Part shown: positions 6,004 through 12,908 of the stretch, in pieces
Layout: each line of letters opens with the position of its first letter
How positions within the stretch are numbered: position 1 is the stretch's first letter
Assembly: GCA_002492465.1 (NCBI GenBank)
Contig: DKYT01000064.1
Coordinates: 113,913-127,157 of the forward strand
Origin: Lachnospiraceae bacterium UBA7093
GTDB lineage: Bacteria > Bacillota > Clostridia > Lachnospirales > Lachnospiraceae
Length of the DNA stretch: 13,245 bases
Reading direction: 5' to 3'
Translations under genes and position numbers: made by a program
Notes under the pieces: model-generated
What the model was told of the DNA's origin: nothing
Databases searched by the model: none
Seen by the model: the letters and a program-made list of their open reading frames with translations, nothing else

Positions 6004-7023
6004 TTAGTTGTTGATCAGCTTATCGTTTTCATTGTTCCAGCTGTACAGCTTACGGATTTCCTTACCAACCTGCTCTGCCGGATGCTCTGCAGCAAGCTTT
6101 CTCATTGCCTTAAAATGAGCCTGTCCGCCTGCAGGCGACATATCAAGCAGAAATTCCTTTGCAAAGGAACCATCCTGAATATCTTTTAAGATCTTCTTCA
6201 TAGTCTTTTTGGTTTCCTCGGTAATGATCTTAGGACCTGTTACATAATCACCATATTCAGCTGTATTGGAGATTGAATATCTCATTCCTTCGAAACCTGA
6301 CTGATAGATCAGATCTACGATCAGCTTCATTTCATGAATACATTCAAAGTATGCATTTCTGGGATCATATCCAGCCTCGGTAAGTGTTTCAAAGCCTGCC
6401 TGCATCAATGCGCACACGCCGCCGCAGAGAACTGCCTGTTCGCCGAAAAGGTCTGTTTCCGTTTCTGTTCTGAAGGTTGTCTCAAGCACACCTGCTCTTG
6501 CGCCGCCGATGGCAAGGGCATAGGCAAGCGCCTTATCCAAAGCCTTTCCAGTGGCATCCTGATGCACTGCAACCAGACAGGGAACGCCTTTGCCTGCCTG
6601 ATACTCGCTTCTTACTGTATGACCAGGTCCCTTGGGAGCGATCATAGTAACATCAACGTTCTTAGGCGGTACGATCTGGTTAAAATGGATGTTAAAGCCA
6701 TGGGCAAACATCAGCATATTGCCCTCTTCCAGATTGGGTTCAATGTCTTTCTTATACATAGCAGCCTGAAGTTCATCGTTGATCAGAATCATAATGATAT
6801 CCGCTCTTTTAGCAGCTTCTGCCGCTGTGTATACTTCAAATCCCTGCGCCTCCGCTTTTGCCCAGGATTTTGATCCTTCATACAGTCCAATGATCACATG
6901 ACAGCCCGATTCCTTTGCGTTTAACGCATGTGCATGTCCCTGGCTTCCGTAACCGATCACTGCAATGGTCTTGCCTTCCAGCAAAGAAAGATTGCAATCC
7001 TCCTGATAATAAATATTTGCCAT
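6004..7023 (-). CDS. ilvC: Ketol-acid reductoisomerase (class I)
   Basis: IlvC converts acetolactate or acetohydroxybutyrate to the dihydroxy acid by a Mg-dependent shift and NAD(P)H reduction, the second step of valine and isoleucine synthesis. The 339-residue length is that of class I enzymes. The Rossmann fingerprint GYGSQG is at 24-29. The cofactor-selecting loop is GLYEGSKSW (46-54). His108 lies in AHGFNIHF and Lys131 in APKGPGH. The metal-binding acids are D191 and E195 (ETETDLFGEQ), E227 and E231, with Ser252 in SNTAEYGDY. The start at 7023 follows AAGGAG (7029-7034) with a short 5-nt gap. It is last in the ilv run and is terminated by the hairpin just downstream. The loop has Tyr-Glu where NADPH enzymes usually have a basic residue, which may alter cofactor choice. 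Confidence 0.97.
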   Translation of the reverse strand: MANIYYQEDCNLSLLEGKTIAVIGYGSQGHAHALNAKESGCHVIIGLYEGSKSWAKAEAQGFEVYTAAEAAKRADIIMILINDELQAAMYKKDIEPNLEEGNMLMFAHGFNIHFNQIVPPKNVDVTMIAPKGPGHTVRSEYQAGKGVPCLVAVHQDATGKALDKALAYALAIGGARAGVLETTFRTETETDLFGEQAVLCGGVCALMQAGFETLTEAGYDPRNAYFECIHEMKLIVDLIYQSGFEGMRYSISNTAEYGDYVTGPKIITEETKKTMKKILKDIQDGSFAKEFLLDMSPAGGQAHFKAMRKLAAEHPAEQVGKEIRKLYSWNNENDKLINN

Positions 7024-7035
7024 TTTTTCTCCTTT

Positions 7036-7060
7036 CCCACGAGGCTCTGCCCCGAGCGGG
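7036..7060 (-). other. GC-rich hairpin just upstream of the ilvC ribosome site
   Basis: In the minus-strand RNA CGGGGC (7049-7054) pairs with GCCTCG (7040-7045) across a 3-nt loop, with one G-U pair. The stem can be extended past a small internal loop by CCC (7058-7060) with GGG (7036-7038). It lies in the 77-nt gap between the second ilvN and ilvC, immediately before AAGGAG. No U-run follows, so it is not a terminator. It could stabilise the ilvC message or tune its translation. Confidence 0.4.
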
Positions 7061-7100
7061 TTTTACCCTTATTATGAATTGAATTTATACCCACTGCTTC

Positions 7101-7598
7101 TTACAGATAAGTAACATTTTCTGTTCCTCTGCCAAGTCCCGCTATGCCGGTCCTGGCAAGCTCTAAAATCTCATACCCCTCCAGAAGGTTGATAAATGCG
7201 TCTATTTTTTCCTGGTTGCCGGTCAACTCTACAATCAGGCTGTTGGACGCCACATCGATGATCTTCGCCCTGAAAATATCCGCTATGGCAATCACACCCT
7301 GTCTCTGCTCCCGGTTGGTTTTCACTTTGATCAACGCCAGCTCTCGGTATACGCTGTTATCCGGCGCCAGTTCCTTGACGTCTCTTACGTCCACCAGCTT
7401 TGCCACCTGTTTTTCGATCTGATCCAAAATCTCATCGTCGCCGGAAGCCACTATGGTAATTCTGGTAAAACGGGAATCGGCTGTCACGCCTGCCGTAATA
7501 CTTTCAATGTTATAGCCTCTTCTTGAAAAGAGCCCTGAAATCCGGCTTAAGACGCCAGAAGTATTGTCCACTATAAGTTGAAATACTTTCTTACGCAA
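7101..7598 (-). CDS. ilvN: Acetolactate synthase small (regulatory) subunit, second copy
   Basis: IlvN-type subunits bind the catalytic subunit IlvB, raise its activity and carry the valine feedback site in their ACT domain. The frame is open from an ATG at 7649. The real start is almost certainly the TTG at 7598, because AAGGAGG (7607-7613) is 8 nt from it, family homology begins there (RKKVFQLIVDNTSGVLSRIS), and a promoter occupies the upstream part. This gives 165 residues. The N-terminal ACT domain (about 4-75) keeps Asn12, Gly15 and Asn30, which match the valine-contact positions of E. coli IlvH by eye. The C-terminal domain (about 80-160) ends LLEGYEILELARTGIAGLGRG. It follows a paralogous small-subunit gene and precedes ilvC. 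Confidence 0.93.
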   Translation of the reverse strand: MRKKVFQLIVDNTSGVLSRISGLFSRRGYNIESITAGVTADSRFTRITIVASGDDEILDQIEKQVAKLVDVRDVKELAPDNSVYRELALIKVKTNREQRQGVIAIADIFRAKIIDVASNSLIVELTGNQEKIDAFINLLEGYEILELARTGIAGLGRGTENVTYL

Positions 7599-7606
7599 CT
7601 TTTCAT

Positions 7607-7613
7607 CCTCCTT
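7607..7613 (-). promoter_or_regulatory. Ribosome binding site fixing a TTG start for the second ilvN
   Basis: AAGGAGG on the minus strand is a near-perfect site 8 nt before the TTG at 7598. No comparable site precedes the ATG at 7649, and the 17 codons between show no family similarity. Confidence 0.75.
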
Positions 7614-7627
7614 AACGTTTGGAAATA

Positions 7628-7656
7628 ATTTTATCAACATAGCAGTCAAAAGTCAA
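7628..7656 (-). promoter_or_regulatory. Internal promoter for the second ilvN and ilvC
   Basis: On the minus strand TTGACT (7651-7656), 17 bp and TAAAAT (7628-7633) match the vegetative consensus at 5 of 6 in each element. Start of transcription would be near 7621, about 22 nt before the TTG start. A second TTGACT copy lies at 7644-7649, and an imperfect palindrome (CATA...TATG, 7661-7676) sits just upstream and might be an operator. The promoter would let this ilvN and ilvC be expressed independently of ilvB. Confidence 0.65.
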
Positions 7657-7687
7657 CTTACATAATTAATTCTATGATTGATTTTTT

Positions 7688-8173
7688 TTAATCTGTTTCC
7701 TTACATTTCTGAAGGGCAAGGGTTCCGGTGCGTGCCACCTCCACAATGCTCACCGACTGAAACATGCTGATCAAAAGCTGGATACGCTCGGGAATGTCGC
7801 ACATTTGGATGAGCATCAGATTTTTAGACATGTCCACGATCTGGGCATTCATGATCTCGCAGATCTCCATAATATCCCTGCGGTTGCTCTTATTATATTT
7901 CACCTTCATCAAAAGCAGTTCCCTGCTGATACTGCTCACCTCGTCAAAGGTCTTTACCTTAATCACATCCAGCTTCTTGTTCAACTGCTTTTCAATCTGT
8001 TCTATGGTGCGTTTATCCCCGCTGCTCACAATGGTCATACAGGATACCGCCGAATCGTCCGTTTCTCCCACTGCCAGGGAATCAATATTAAAACACCGTC
8101 TGGAGAAAAGCCCCGCTACCTTGCACAGTACGCCGGAACGGTTTTCCACTAACACAGAATATATTTTTTTCAT
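7688..8173 (-). CDS. ilvN: Acetolactate synthase small (regulatory) subunit, first copy
   Basis: This 161-residue ACT-domain protein directly follows ilvB with a 12-nt gap, the usual place for the regulatory subunit. It begins MKKIYSVLVENRSGVLCKVA, aligning residue for residue with the start of E. coli IlvH (Asn11, Gly14 and Asn29 kept). The usual Gly of SRRGYNI is Cys27 here (SRRCFNID). The C-terminal half ends VARTGTLALQK. AAGGAGG upstream of 8173 supports the start. It is clearly a diverged paralogue of the neighbouring small-subunit gene, not a recent duplication. Which of the two binds IlvB, or binds valine, cannot be told from sequence; the adjacency to ilvB favours this one as the dedicated partner. 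Confidence 0.93.
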   Translation of the reverse strand: MKKIYSVLVENRSGVLCKVAGLFSRRCFNIDSLAVGETDDSAVSCMTIVSSGDKRTIEQIEKQLNKKLDVIKVKTFDEVSSISRELLLMKVKYNKSNRRDIMEICEIMNAQIVDMSKNLMLIQMCDIPERIQLLISMFQSVSIVEVARTGTLALQKCKETD

Positions 8174-8185
8174 AGCGTCCCCTCC

Positions 8186-9802
8186 TTATTTCACCAGATC
8201 CATAGGATCAATGATACATTCCAGCAAAACCGCTTCATCTTTTTCCAGAAATTCATCTAAAACCTGATCCGCCTGATCCATTTTCTCAAGGCGGAGAAAC
8301 TTCATATCATAAGCGGAAGAAAGCTTTTCAAGATCAGGGCTTCCCGACAAATCCACCACTGAATAATGATCCTTATAGGTATAGTGCTGGTACTCTCTTA
8401 CCATTCCCAGATAATTGTTTTTCAGTACAATAATCTTCACCGGAACATGGTGCTGGCGCATGGTGGCAAGCTCCATCATGGACATCTGGAAGGAACCGTC
8501 CCCGCATACGGCGATCACCTGCCTCCGGGGTGCCGCAAGCTTTGCCCCCATTGCCGCAGGAATGGAATATCCCATGGTTCCCATACCTCCGGAGGTTAAA
8601 AATTTGCCTTTCTTTACAATATGATAGCCGCAGGACCATATCTGATTCTGCCCTACATCCGCCACATAAATGCCGTCCTCCTCCATCTTCTGGGAAAGCA
8701 TGGTGATAAACCCTGCCGGGTCCACATAGTCGGGATTGGGATTTCTTTTAGGAACCATGGTCTTTTTGTAGTCCTTTAAAGTCTCTATCCAGGCATCATG
8801 TTCACAGACGAACTCCTGGGCAAGCAGATCTTCAAAAATATGCTTAGCATCGCCCACCAGGGGAATGGTAGGTCCTACGTTCTTTCCAATCTCCGCAGGG
8901 TCCACATCAATATGGATTAATACCTTATTATTGGTGATCAAATCCGGCTGGCTTACCGCCCGGTCCGCCACCCTTGCGCCTACCATAATAAGCAGATCCG
9001 ATTCGTTCATCGCCCTGTTTGCGCAGGGTTTTCCATTATTTCCCACCATTCCAAAATACAGAGGGTGCATAGTAGGCATCACGCCGATTCCCATCATGGT
9101 TGAGACTACCGGTATCTGATGCTTTTCGGCAAAAGCGCGCAACTCCCCTTCTCCATCCGAGAGAAGTACCCCGCCGCCTGCACAGATAATCGGGCGCTTT
9201 GCCTTTTCCAGCTCCGCCGCCACCTTTTTGATCTGCACCATATTCCCCTTTACAGTAGGCTTGTAAGTGCGCATGGAGATGCTTTCCGGATAAAGGAATT
9301 TCTTAACCTCGGCGTTTTGGACGTCGATGGGCACATCGATCAGAACCGGTCCCTTCCTGCCTGTATTGGCAATATGAAACGCCTCCTTGAAAATACGGGG
9401 AATATCGTTTGCATCCTTCACCAGATAGCTGTATTTTACAAAGGACTCCACCGCTCCTGTAATATCCGCCTCCTGAAACACATCGCTACCAAGGAGCTCG
9501 GAATTCACCTGTCCGGTAATACAGATAAGCGGAATGCTGTCTGCAAAAGCCGTAGCGATCCCCGTAATCACATTGGTAGCGCCAGGACCTGATGTAACGG
9601 CGCATACCCCCACCTTTCCGGAAACTCTTGCAAGTCCGCTTGCTCCATGTGCCGCATTCTGCTCTGTTCTGATCAGTATCGTTTGAATGGGTGAGTTTAA
9701 TATACTGTTATAAAATGGACAGATCGCCACTCCCGGGTATCCGAAAACATATTCTACCCCTTCCTCCTCCAGGCATTTTACAATTGCATCTGCTCCTATC
9801 AT
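8186..9802 (-). CDS. ilvB: Acetolactate synthase large (catalytic) subunit
   Basis: This ThDP- and Mg-dependent enzyme joins two pyruvates to acetolactate, or pyruvate and 2-ketobutyrate to acetohydroxybutyrate. The N-terminal ThDP domain has FGYPG (20-24) and the catalytic Glu47 in RTEQNAAHGASG. A central domain follows (about 190-330). The C-terminal ThDP motif runs from GDG (434-436) to NN (462-463). The start at 9802 follows AGAGGAG. The length of 538 is short: it ends at LLECIIDPMDLVK, without the roughly 20-30-residue tail (containing the NVxPMVPxG pattern) of typical biosynthetic enzymes. At the position of the Trp in the usual LGMVRQWQ the protein has Tyr471 (LGMVREYQ). Two small-subunit genes follow, marking it as the biosynthetic type rather than catabolic AlsS. 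It is 46 nt behind a small membrane-protein gene. Confidence 0.96.
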   Translation of the reverse strand: MIGADAIVKCLEEEGVEYVFGYPGVAICPFYNSILNSPIQTILIRTEQNAAHGASGLARVSGKVGVCAVTSGPGATNVITGIATAFADSIPLICITGQVNSELLGSDVFQEADITGAVESFVKYSYLVKDANDIPRIFKEAFHIANTGRKGPVLIDVPIDVQNAEVKKFLYPESISMRTYKPTVKGNMVQIKKVAAELEKAKRPIICAGGGVLLSDGEGELRAFAEKHQIPVVSTMMGIGVMPTMHPLYFGMVGNNGKPCANRAMNESDLLIMVGARVADRAVSQPDLITNNKVLIHIDVDPAEIGKNVGPTIPLVGDAKHIFEDLLAQEFVCEHDAWIETLKDYKKTMVPKRNPNPDYVDPAGFITMLSQKMEEDGIYVADVGQNQIWSCGYHIVKKGKFLTSGGMGTMGYSIPAAMGAKLAAPRRQVIAVCGDGSFQMSMMELATMRQHHVPVKIIVLKNNYLGMVREYQHYTYKDHYSVVDLSGSPDLEKLSSAYDMKFLRLEKMDQADQVLDEFLEKDEAVLLECIIDPMDLVK

Positions 9803-9848
9803 AGTTTCTCCTCTGCTCCTTTATCTTTTCCTTTATATAACGCCTGCC

Positions 9849-10253
9849 TTAAAACAGATTAAAAAATTTTGCCAAAGGCTCTATCACATCCCCCAGATCC
9901 TTGATCGCCTTATTCAGTCTTTCAAAATCCACTTCTTCCATCTTTTTCATAACCTGGGAAACAGACTCTGCGTTTTCAGAGATGAAAGTATCCATGTTCT
10001 CCCCCATCTCCGTAATCGAGGCGCTCATTTCCGTAATGCTCTCAATTGCCGTATCCGCAAGGGTTATGGTCTCAGACGCCTGAACCATAATGGCGTTTGC
10101 CTGAGATACGGTCTTAAGTACTTCGGGCGCCAGCACAATCATGCATATTAGCAGCCCTCCTGCAATGATCAGCGTTGCCAATGTCCTGATTCTTGCATAA
10201 AATAATTGCTTTTCCGAGTTTTTGACCAATTGAGTCAGTAATTCTTCCTGCAT
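9849..10253 (-). CDS. Small single-span membrane protein with a long helical tail, unknown function
   Basis: This 134-residue protein has a short polar N-terminus, one membrane span at about residues 24-45 (TLATLIIAGGLLICMIVL) and a long polar helical tail. The tail shows Thr/Ile/Met/Ser-rich quasi-repeats (SITEMSASITEMGENM) of the kind found in coiled-coil signalling rods and DUF948-like proteins. No catalytic residues are evident, and I cannot name a family. Positive residues lie before the span (KNSEKQLFYARIR), which suggests the tail faces outwards. The ATG at 10253 is 2 nt after the metH stop, with GGAGGGG of the metH end as ribosome site, so it is co-transcribed with metH. Its stop is 46 nt before the ilvB start. 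Why a membrane protein sits between two biosynthetic genes is unclear. Confidence 0.82.
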   Translation of the reverse strand: MQEELLTQLVKNSEKQLFYARIRTLATLIIAGGLLICMIVLAPEVLKTVSQANAIMVQASETITLADTAIESITEMSASITEMGENMDTFISENAESVSQVMKKMEEVDFERLNKAIKDLGDVIEPLAKFFNLF

Positions 10254-10255
10254 TT

Positions 10256-12709
10256 TTACCCCTCCCTATTTAAAAGCCTCTTCGCTACCCGGACGGCATC
10301 GGCGGCATCCCTGGAATATCCGTCCGCTCCAATCTCCTTCGCATATTCCGGTGTGATAACCGCACCGCCAACCATAATTTTCACCTTTACGTTTTTCTCT
10401 TTGGTATATTCTATCACCCGCTTCATTTCCTGCATAGTGGTAGTCATCAGAGCCGACAGCGCAATGATACTGGCATTATTTTTCGCAGCCTCCTCCACGA
10501 TCACTTCTTTTGGTACATCTTTTCCCAGATCGATAACCTGAAATCCATAATTTTTCAGCATCAAGGCAACCAGATTTTTCCCAATATCGTGAATATCTCC
10601 CGCCACTGTGGCAATCACCACCACCGGCATTTCACCGCTTTGGATGTCTGTGGCAAGAAAAGGCTCCAGATATTCAATAGACAGCTTCATTGCCTCTGCG
10701 CTGGCAATCAGCTGGGGGAGGAAGTATTTTCCCTTATCAAACAGGTCTCCTACCTCGTTGATTGCAGGAAGAAGCATATGATTTAAAATATGAGAAGCCT
10801 CCTGTCCTTCCTCAAGCATCTGTCTGGTGTGTTCGCCAATCTGCTTCCGGTTTCCCTTCATCACATCCTGATAAATTTGCGGCAGAGGCGGCTCCCCTTC
10901 TTTTGACTTTTCCGGCAGAGCATCCGGCGCTTTTTGGCGCACAGGGGCAGGGCTTGCCGCCTGTCTTTCCTGATATACTGCAATCCTCTCAATATATCCG
11001 GTATCGGCTCCCTCTTTATGCATCAAAAGATCGGAGGCAAACGCCATATTCATCAACAGATCCTGAGAGGGATTGGCAATCGCCATGGTAAGCCCCTGTT
11101 GAATTGCCATGGTGAGAAACGCTCCGTTGACAAAGCTTCTTTCCGGCAGTCCAAAGGATATATTGGACAATCCGCAGACTGTGGCAAACCCTTTTTGCCT
11201 GCAATAACGAATGGTCTCAAGAACCTCTCTTGCCGCCCTGGGATTGGCGCCCACTGTAGTTACCAGCCCATCTACCACAATATCTTCCTTGGTCATGCCA
11301 AGGTCTAATGCCATTTCACTGATTTTCTCTATGATCTCAATTTTCTCCTCCAGAGAATCCGGCAGTCCCTTGTCGGAAAGAGGAAGAAGAATAAACATGG
11401 CGCCGTATTTTTTTGCCAGGGGAAGGAGCTTATGGAGCTTTTCCTCCTCACCGGATATGGAATTGATCAATGCTCGCCCAGGATATCTGCGAAGGGCGGC
11501 TTCCATAACCTCCACATGGCTGGAATCAATAGATAAAGGCAGATTAGAAGCGGTGGTAACCTCATCTAAAACCTTAAGCATCATTTCCTTTTCATCAATG
11601 CCGCCCATTCCCACATTCACATCCAACAGCGCCGCACCGCATTTTTCCTGTTCTTCCGCAAAGGAAAGTACCATATCCAGGTTTCCCTCCCGGAGCTGTT
11701 CCTGAAGCTTCTTTTTCCCGGTAGGGTTAATACGCTCTCCTATTACCATAAAAGGGGAATCCAGTCCGAAAGCCGCCGTTTTCCGTTCACTGGATAAAAA
11801 CCTTAAGCCAGAGGCAGGTTTCCGAATAATCTTTCTATCCTTTGTATATGCTGTCAGCTTCCGAATATATTCGGGGGTGGTTCCGCAACATCCGCCTAAG
11901 ATACTTGCACCGGCTTCCACCAGCTTTTCCATCTCCCTGCCAAAGGTATCTGCATCCATATCATAAACCGTCTCGCCGTTGACGTTTAAGCTTGGCATGC
12001 CGGCATTAGGCTTGGCAATCACCGGAATGGAAACCACTTCAGAAATACGTCCAATGAGTTCAACCATTTTATCAGGACCTGTAGAACAATTGGCTCCCAC
12101 CGCACAGGCGCCAAGCTTCTCAAGCGTCACTGCCGCTGTCACAGGGTCTGTACCGTAAAGGGTCCTGCCGTCCGCCTCAAAGGTAAGAGTAGCCATAACC
12201 GGCAGATCGCAGACCTCCTTTGCCCCAATCAGCGCCGCTCTGGTCTCCTGCAGGCTCATCATCGTCTCCACCACCAAAAGATCCACCCCTGCATCCGCCA
12301 GCAGCCGAATCTGCTCCTTATAAATCCCAATCAGCTCTTCAAAATCCATATCTCCCATGGGTTTTAGCTGGCGTCCTGTCATGGTGATATCCCCTGCCAC
12401 AAACGCCTTTCCATCCGCCGCCTGTTTAGAGAGCGCAACCAGCTTACGGTTAATCTCTCCAATCTGCCCCTCTAGTCCATATTCCTTCAGCTTAACAGTG
12501 TTTGCCGTAAAGGTAGGTGCATATACGATATTACTTCCGGCTTCCACAAATTCACGCTGAAGCCCCATAAACACCTCAGTATGCTCTAATATCCACTTTT
12601 CAGGGCAGACGCCGCCGGGCATTCCTCTTTTCATAAGATTAGAACCTGTAGCGCCGTCCAAATAAATCAGCCTGTCCGCTGTCAATTTTTCAAATTCTTT
12701 GCGATTCAC
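10256..12709 (-). CDS. metH: Cobalamin-dependent methionine synthase lacking the reactivation domain
   Basis: The enzyme moves the methyl group of methyltetrahydrofolate through B12 to homocysteine, making methionine in the cytoplasm. The homocysteine domain (about 10-290) has the zinc cysteines C208 (GANCSTG) and C274/C275 (GGCCGTTPEYIRKL). The pterin-binding domain (about 318-575) begins FMVIGERINPTGKKKL. A Pro/Ala-rich linker (583-610) follows. The B12 cap and Rossmann domain (about 611-817) has DIHDIG at 705-710, where His707 is the cobalt ligand, plus LSALMTTTM and GGA. It ends there at 817 residues, without the S-adenosylmethionine-binding activation domain of E. coli MetH (about 1,230). 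The start is GTG at 12709, with GGGAG 7-8 nt upstream. It heads the minus-strand run leading into ilvB. Confidence 0.95.
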   Translation of the reverse strand: MNRKEFEKLTADRLIYLDGATGSNLMKRGMPGGVCPEKWILEHTEVFMGLQREFVEAGSNIVYAPTFTANTVKLKEYGLEGQIGEINRKLVALSKQAADGKAFVAGDITMTGRQLKPMGDMDFEELIGIYKEQIRLLADAGVDLLVVETMMSLQETRAALIGAKEVCDLPVMATLTFEADGRTLYGTDPVTAAVTLEKLGACAVGANCSTGPDKMVELIGRISEVVSIPVIAKPNAGMPSLNVNGETVYDMDADTFGREMEKLVEAGASILGGCCGTTPEYIRKLTAYTKDRKIIRKPASGLRFLSSERKTAAFGLDSPFMVIGERINPTGKKKLQEQLREGNLDMVLSFAEEQEKCGAALLDVNVGMGGIDEKEMMLKVLDEVTTASNLPLSIDSSHVEVMEAALRRYPGRALINSISGEEEKLHKLLPLAKKYGAMFILLPLSDKGLPDSLEEKIEIIEKISEMALDLGMTKEDIVVDGLVTTVGANPRAAREVLETIRYCRQKGFATVCGLSNISFGLPERSFVNGAFLTMAIQQGLTMAIANPSQDLLMNMAFASDLLMHKEGADTGYIERIAVYQERQAASPAPVRQKAPDALPEKSKEGEPPLPQIYQDVMKGNRKQIGEHTRQMLEEGQEASHILNHMLLPAINEVGDLFDKGKYFLPQLIASAEAMKLSIEYLEPFLATDIQSGEMPVVVIATVAGDIHDIGKNLVALMLKNYGFQVIDLGKDVPKEVIVEEAAKNNASIIALSALMTTTMQEMKRVIEYTKEKNVKVKIMVGGAVITPEYAKEIGADGYSRDAADAVRVAKRLLNREG

Positions 12710-12751
12710 TTTTTCGCTCCCGTTTGTTTATGATTTTATACTGCTTTTTCA

Positions 12752-12780
12752 ATGTTAGCATAATTTATATAAAACTACAA
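12752..12780 (-). promoter_or_regulatory. Candidate metH promoter
   Basis: On the minus strand TTGTAG (12775-12780), 17 bp and TAACAT (12752-12757) are preceded by a TGC extension. The start would be near 12745, giving a leader of about 36 nt. That is too short for a SAM or cobalamin riboswitch. A second -10-like TATAAA lies at 12735-12740 without a good -35. Confidence 0.35.
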
Positions 12781-12896
12781 TTTACAATTATATCATTTTT
12801 TGCCGAAAAAGCCTAATCTTTCCGGATATTTCTTGATTTCATTTAATATCTATGATACTTTTAATGGTGTATATCTTCTATCAAAAAGAAAAGAAC

Positions 12897-12900
12897 GGAG
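12897..12900 (+). promoter_or_regulatory. Ribosome binding site deciding the TTG start of the lipoprotein gene
   Basis: GGAG lies 8 nt before TTG at 12909. No ATG is available near the signal peptide; the first in-frame ATG is more than 30 codons in, past the lipobox. The TTG start is therefore needed for the lipoprotein reading. Confidence 0.65.
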
Positions 12901-12908
12901 AATTTATT

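Noticed and set aside
6334..6873. Plus-strand open frame of 179 codons
   Set aside because: It lies wholly antisense to ilvC and looks like a by-product of ilvC codon usage, with no recognisable domain.
7599..7649. ATG start at 7649 for the second ilvN, adding 17 residues
   Set aside because: The added residues show no family similarity and overlap the -10 and -35 elements. The strong ribosome site points to TTG at 7598.
8366..9592. Several open frames in other frames within ilvB (both strands)
   Set aside because: They are shadows of the GC-richer ilvB coding sequence, without ribosome sites or domains.
9803..9848. T-box or leader-peptide attenuator upstream of ilvB
   Set aside because: Only 46 nt separate ilvB from the preceding gene. 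There is no terminator stem, no T-box sequence and no run of Leu/Val/Ile codons in a leader frame.
10934..11705. Plus-strand open frames of 124 and 164 codons opposite metH
   Set aside because: They are antisense to well-conserved MetH domains and encode no recognisable protein.
12710..12908. SAM or cobalamin riboswitch upstream of metH
   Set aside because: The predicted leader is about 36 nt and the gap is AT-rich, with no conserved riboswitch core or terminator stem.
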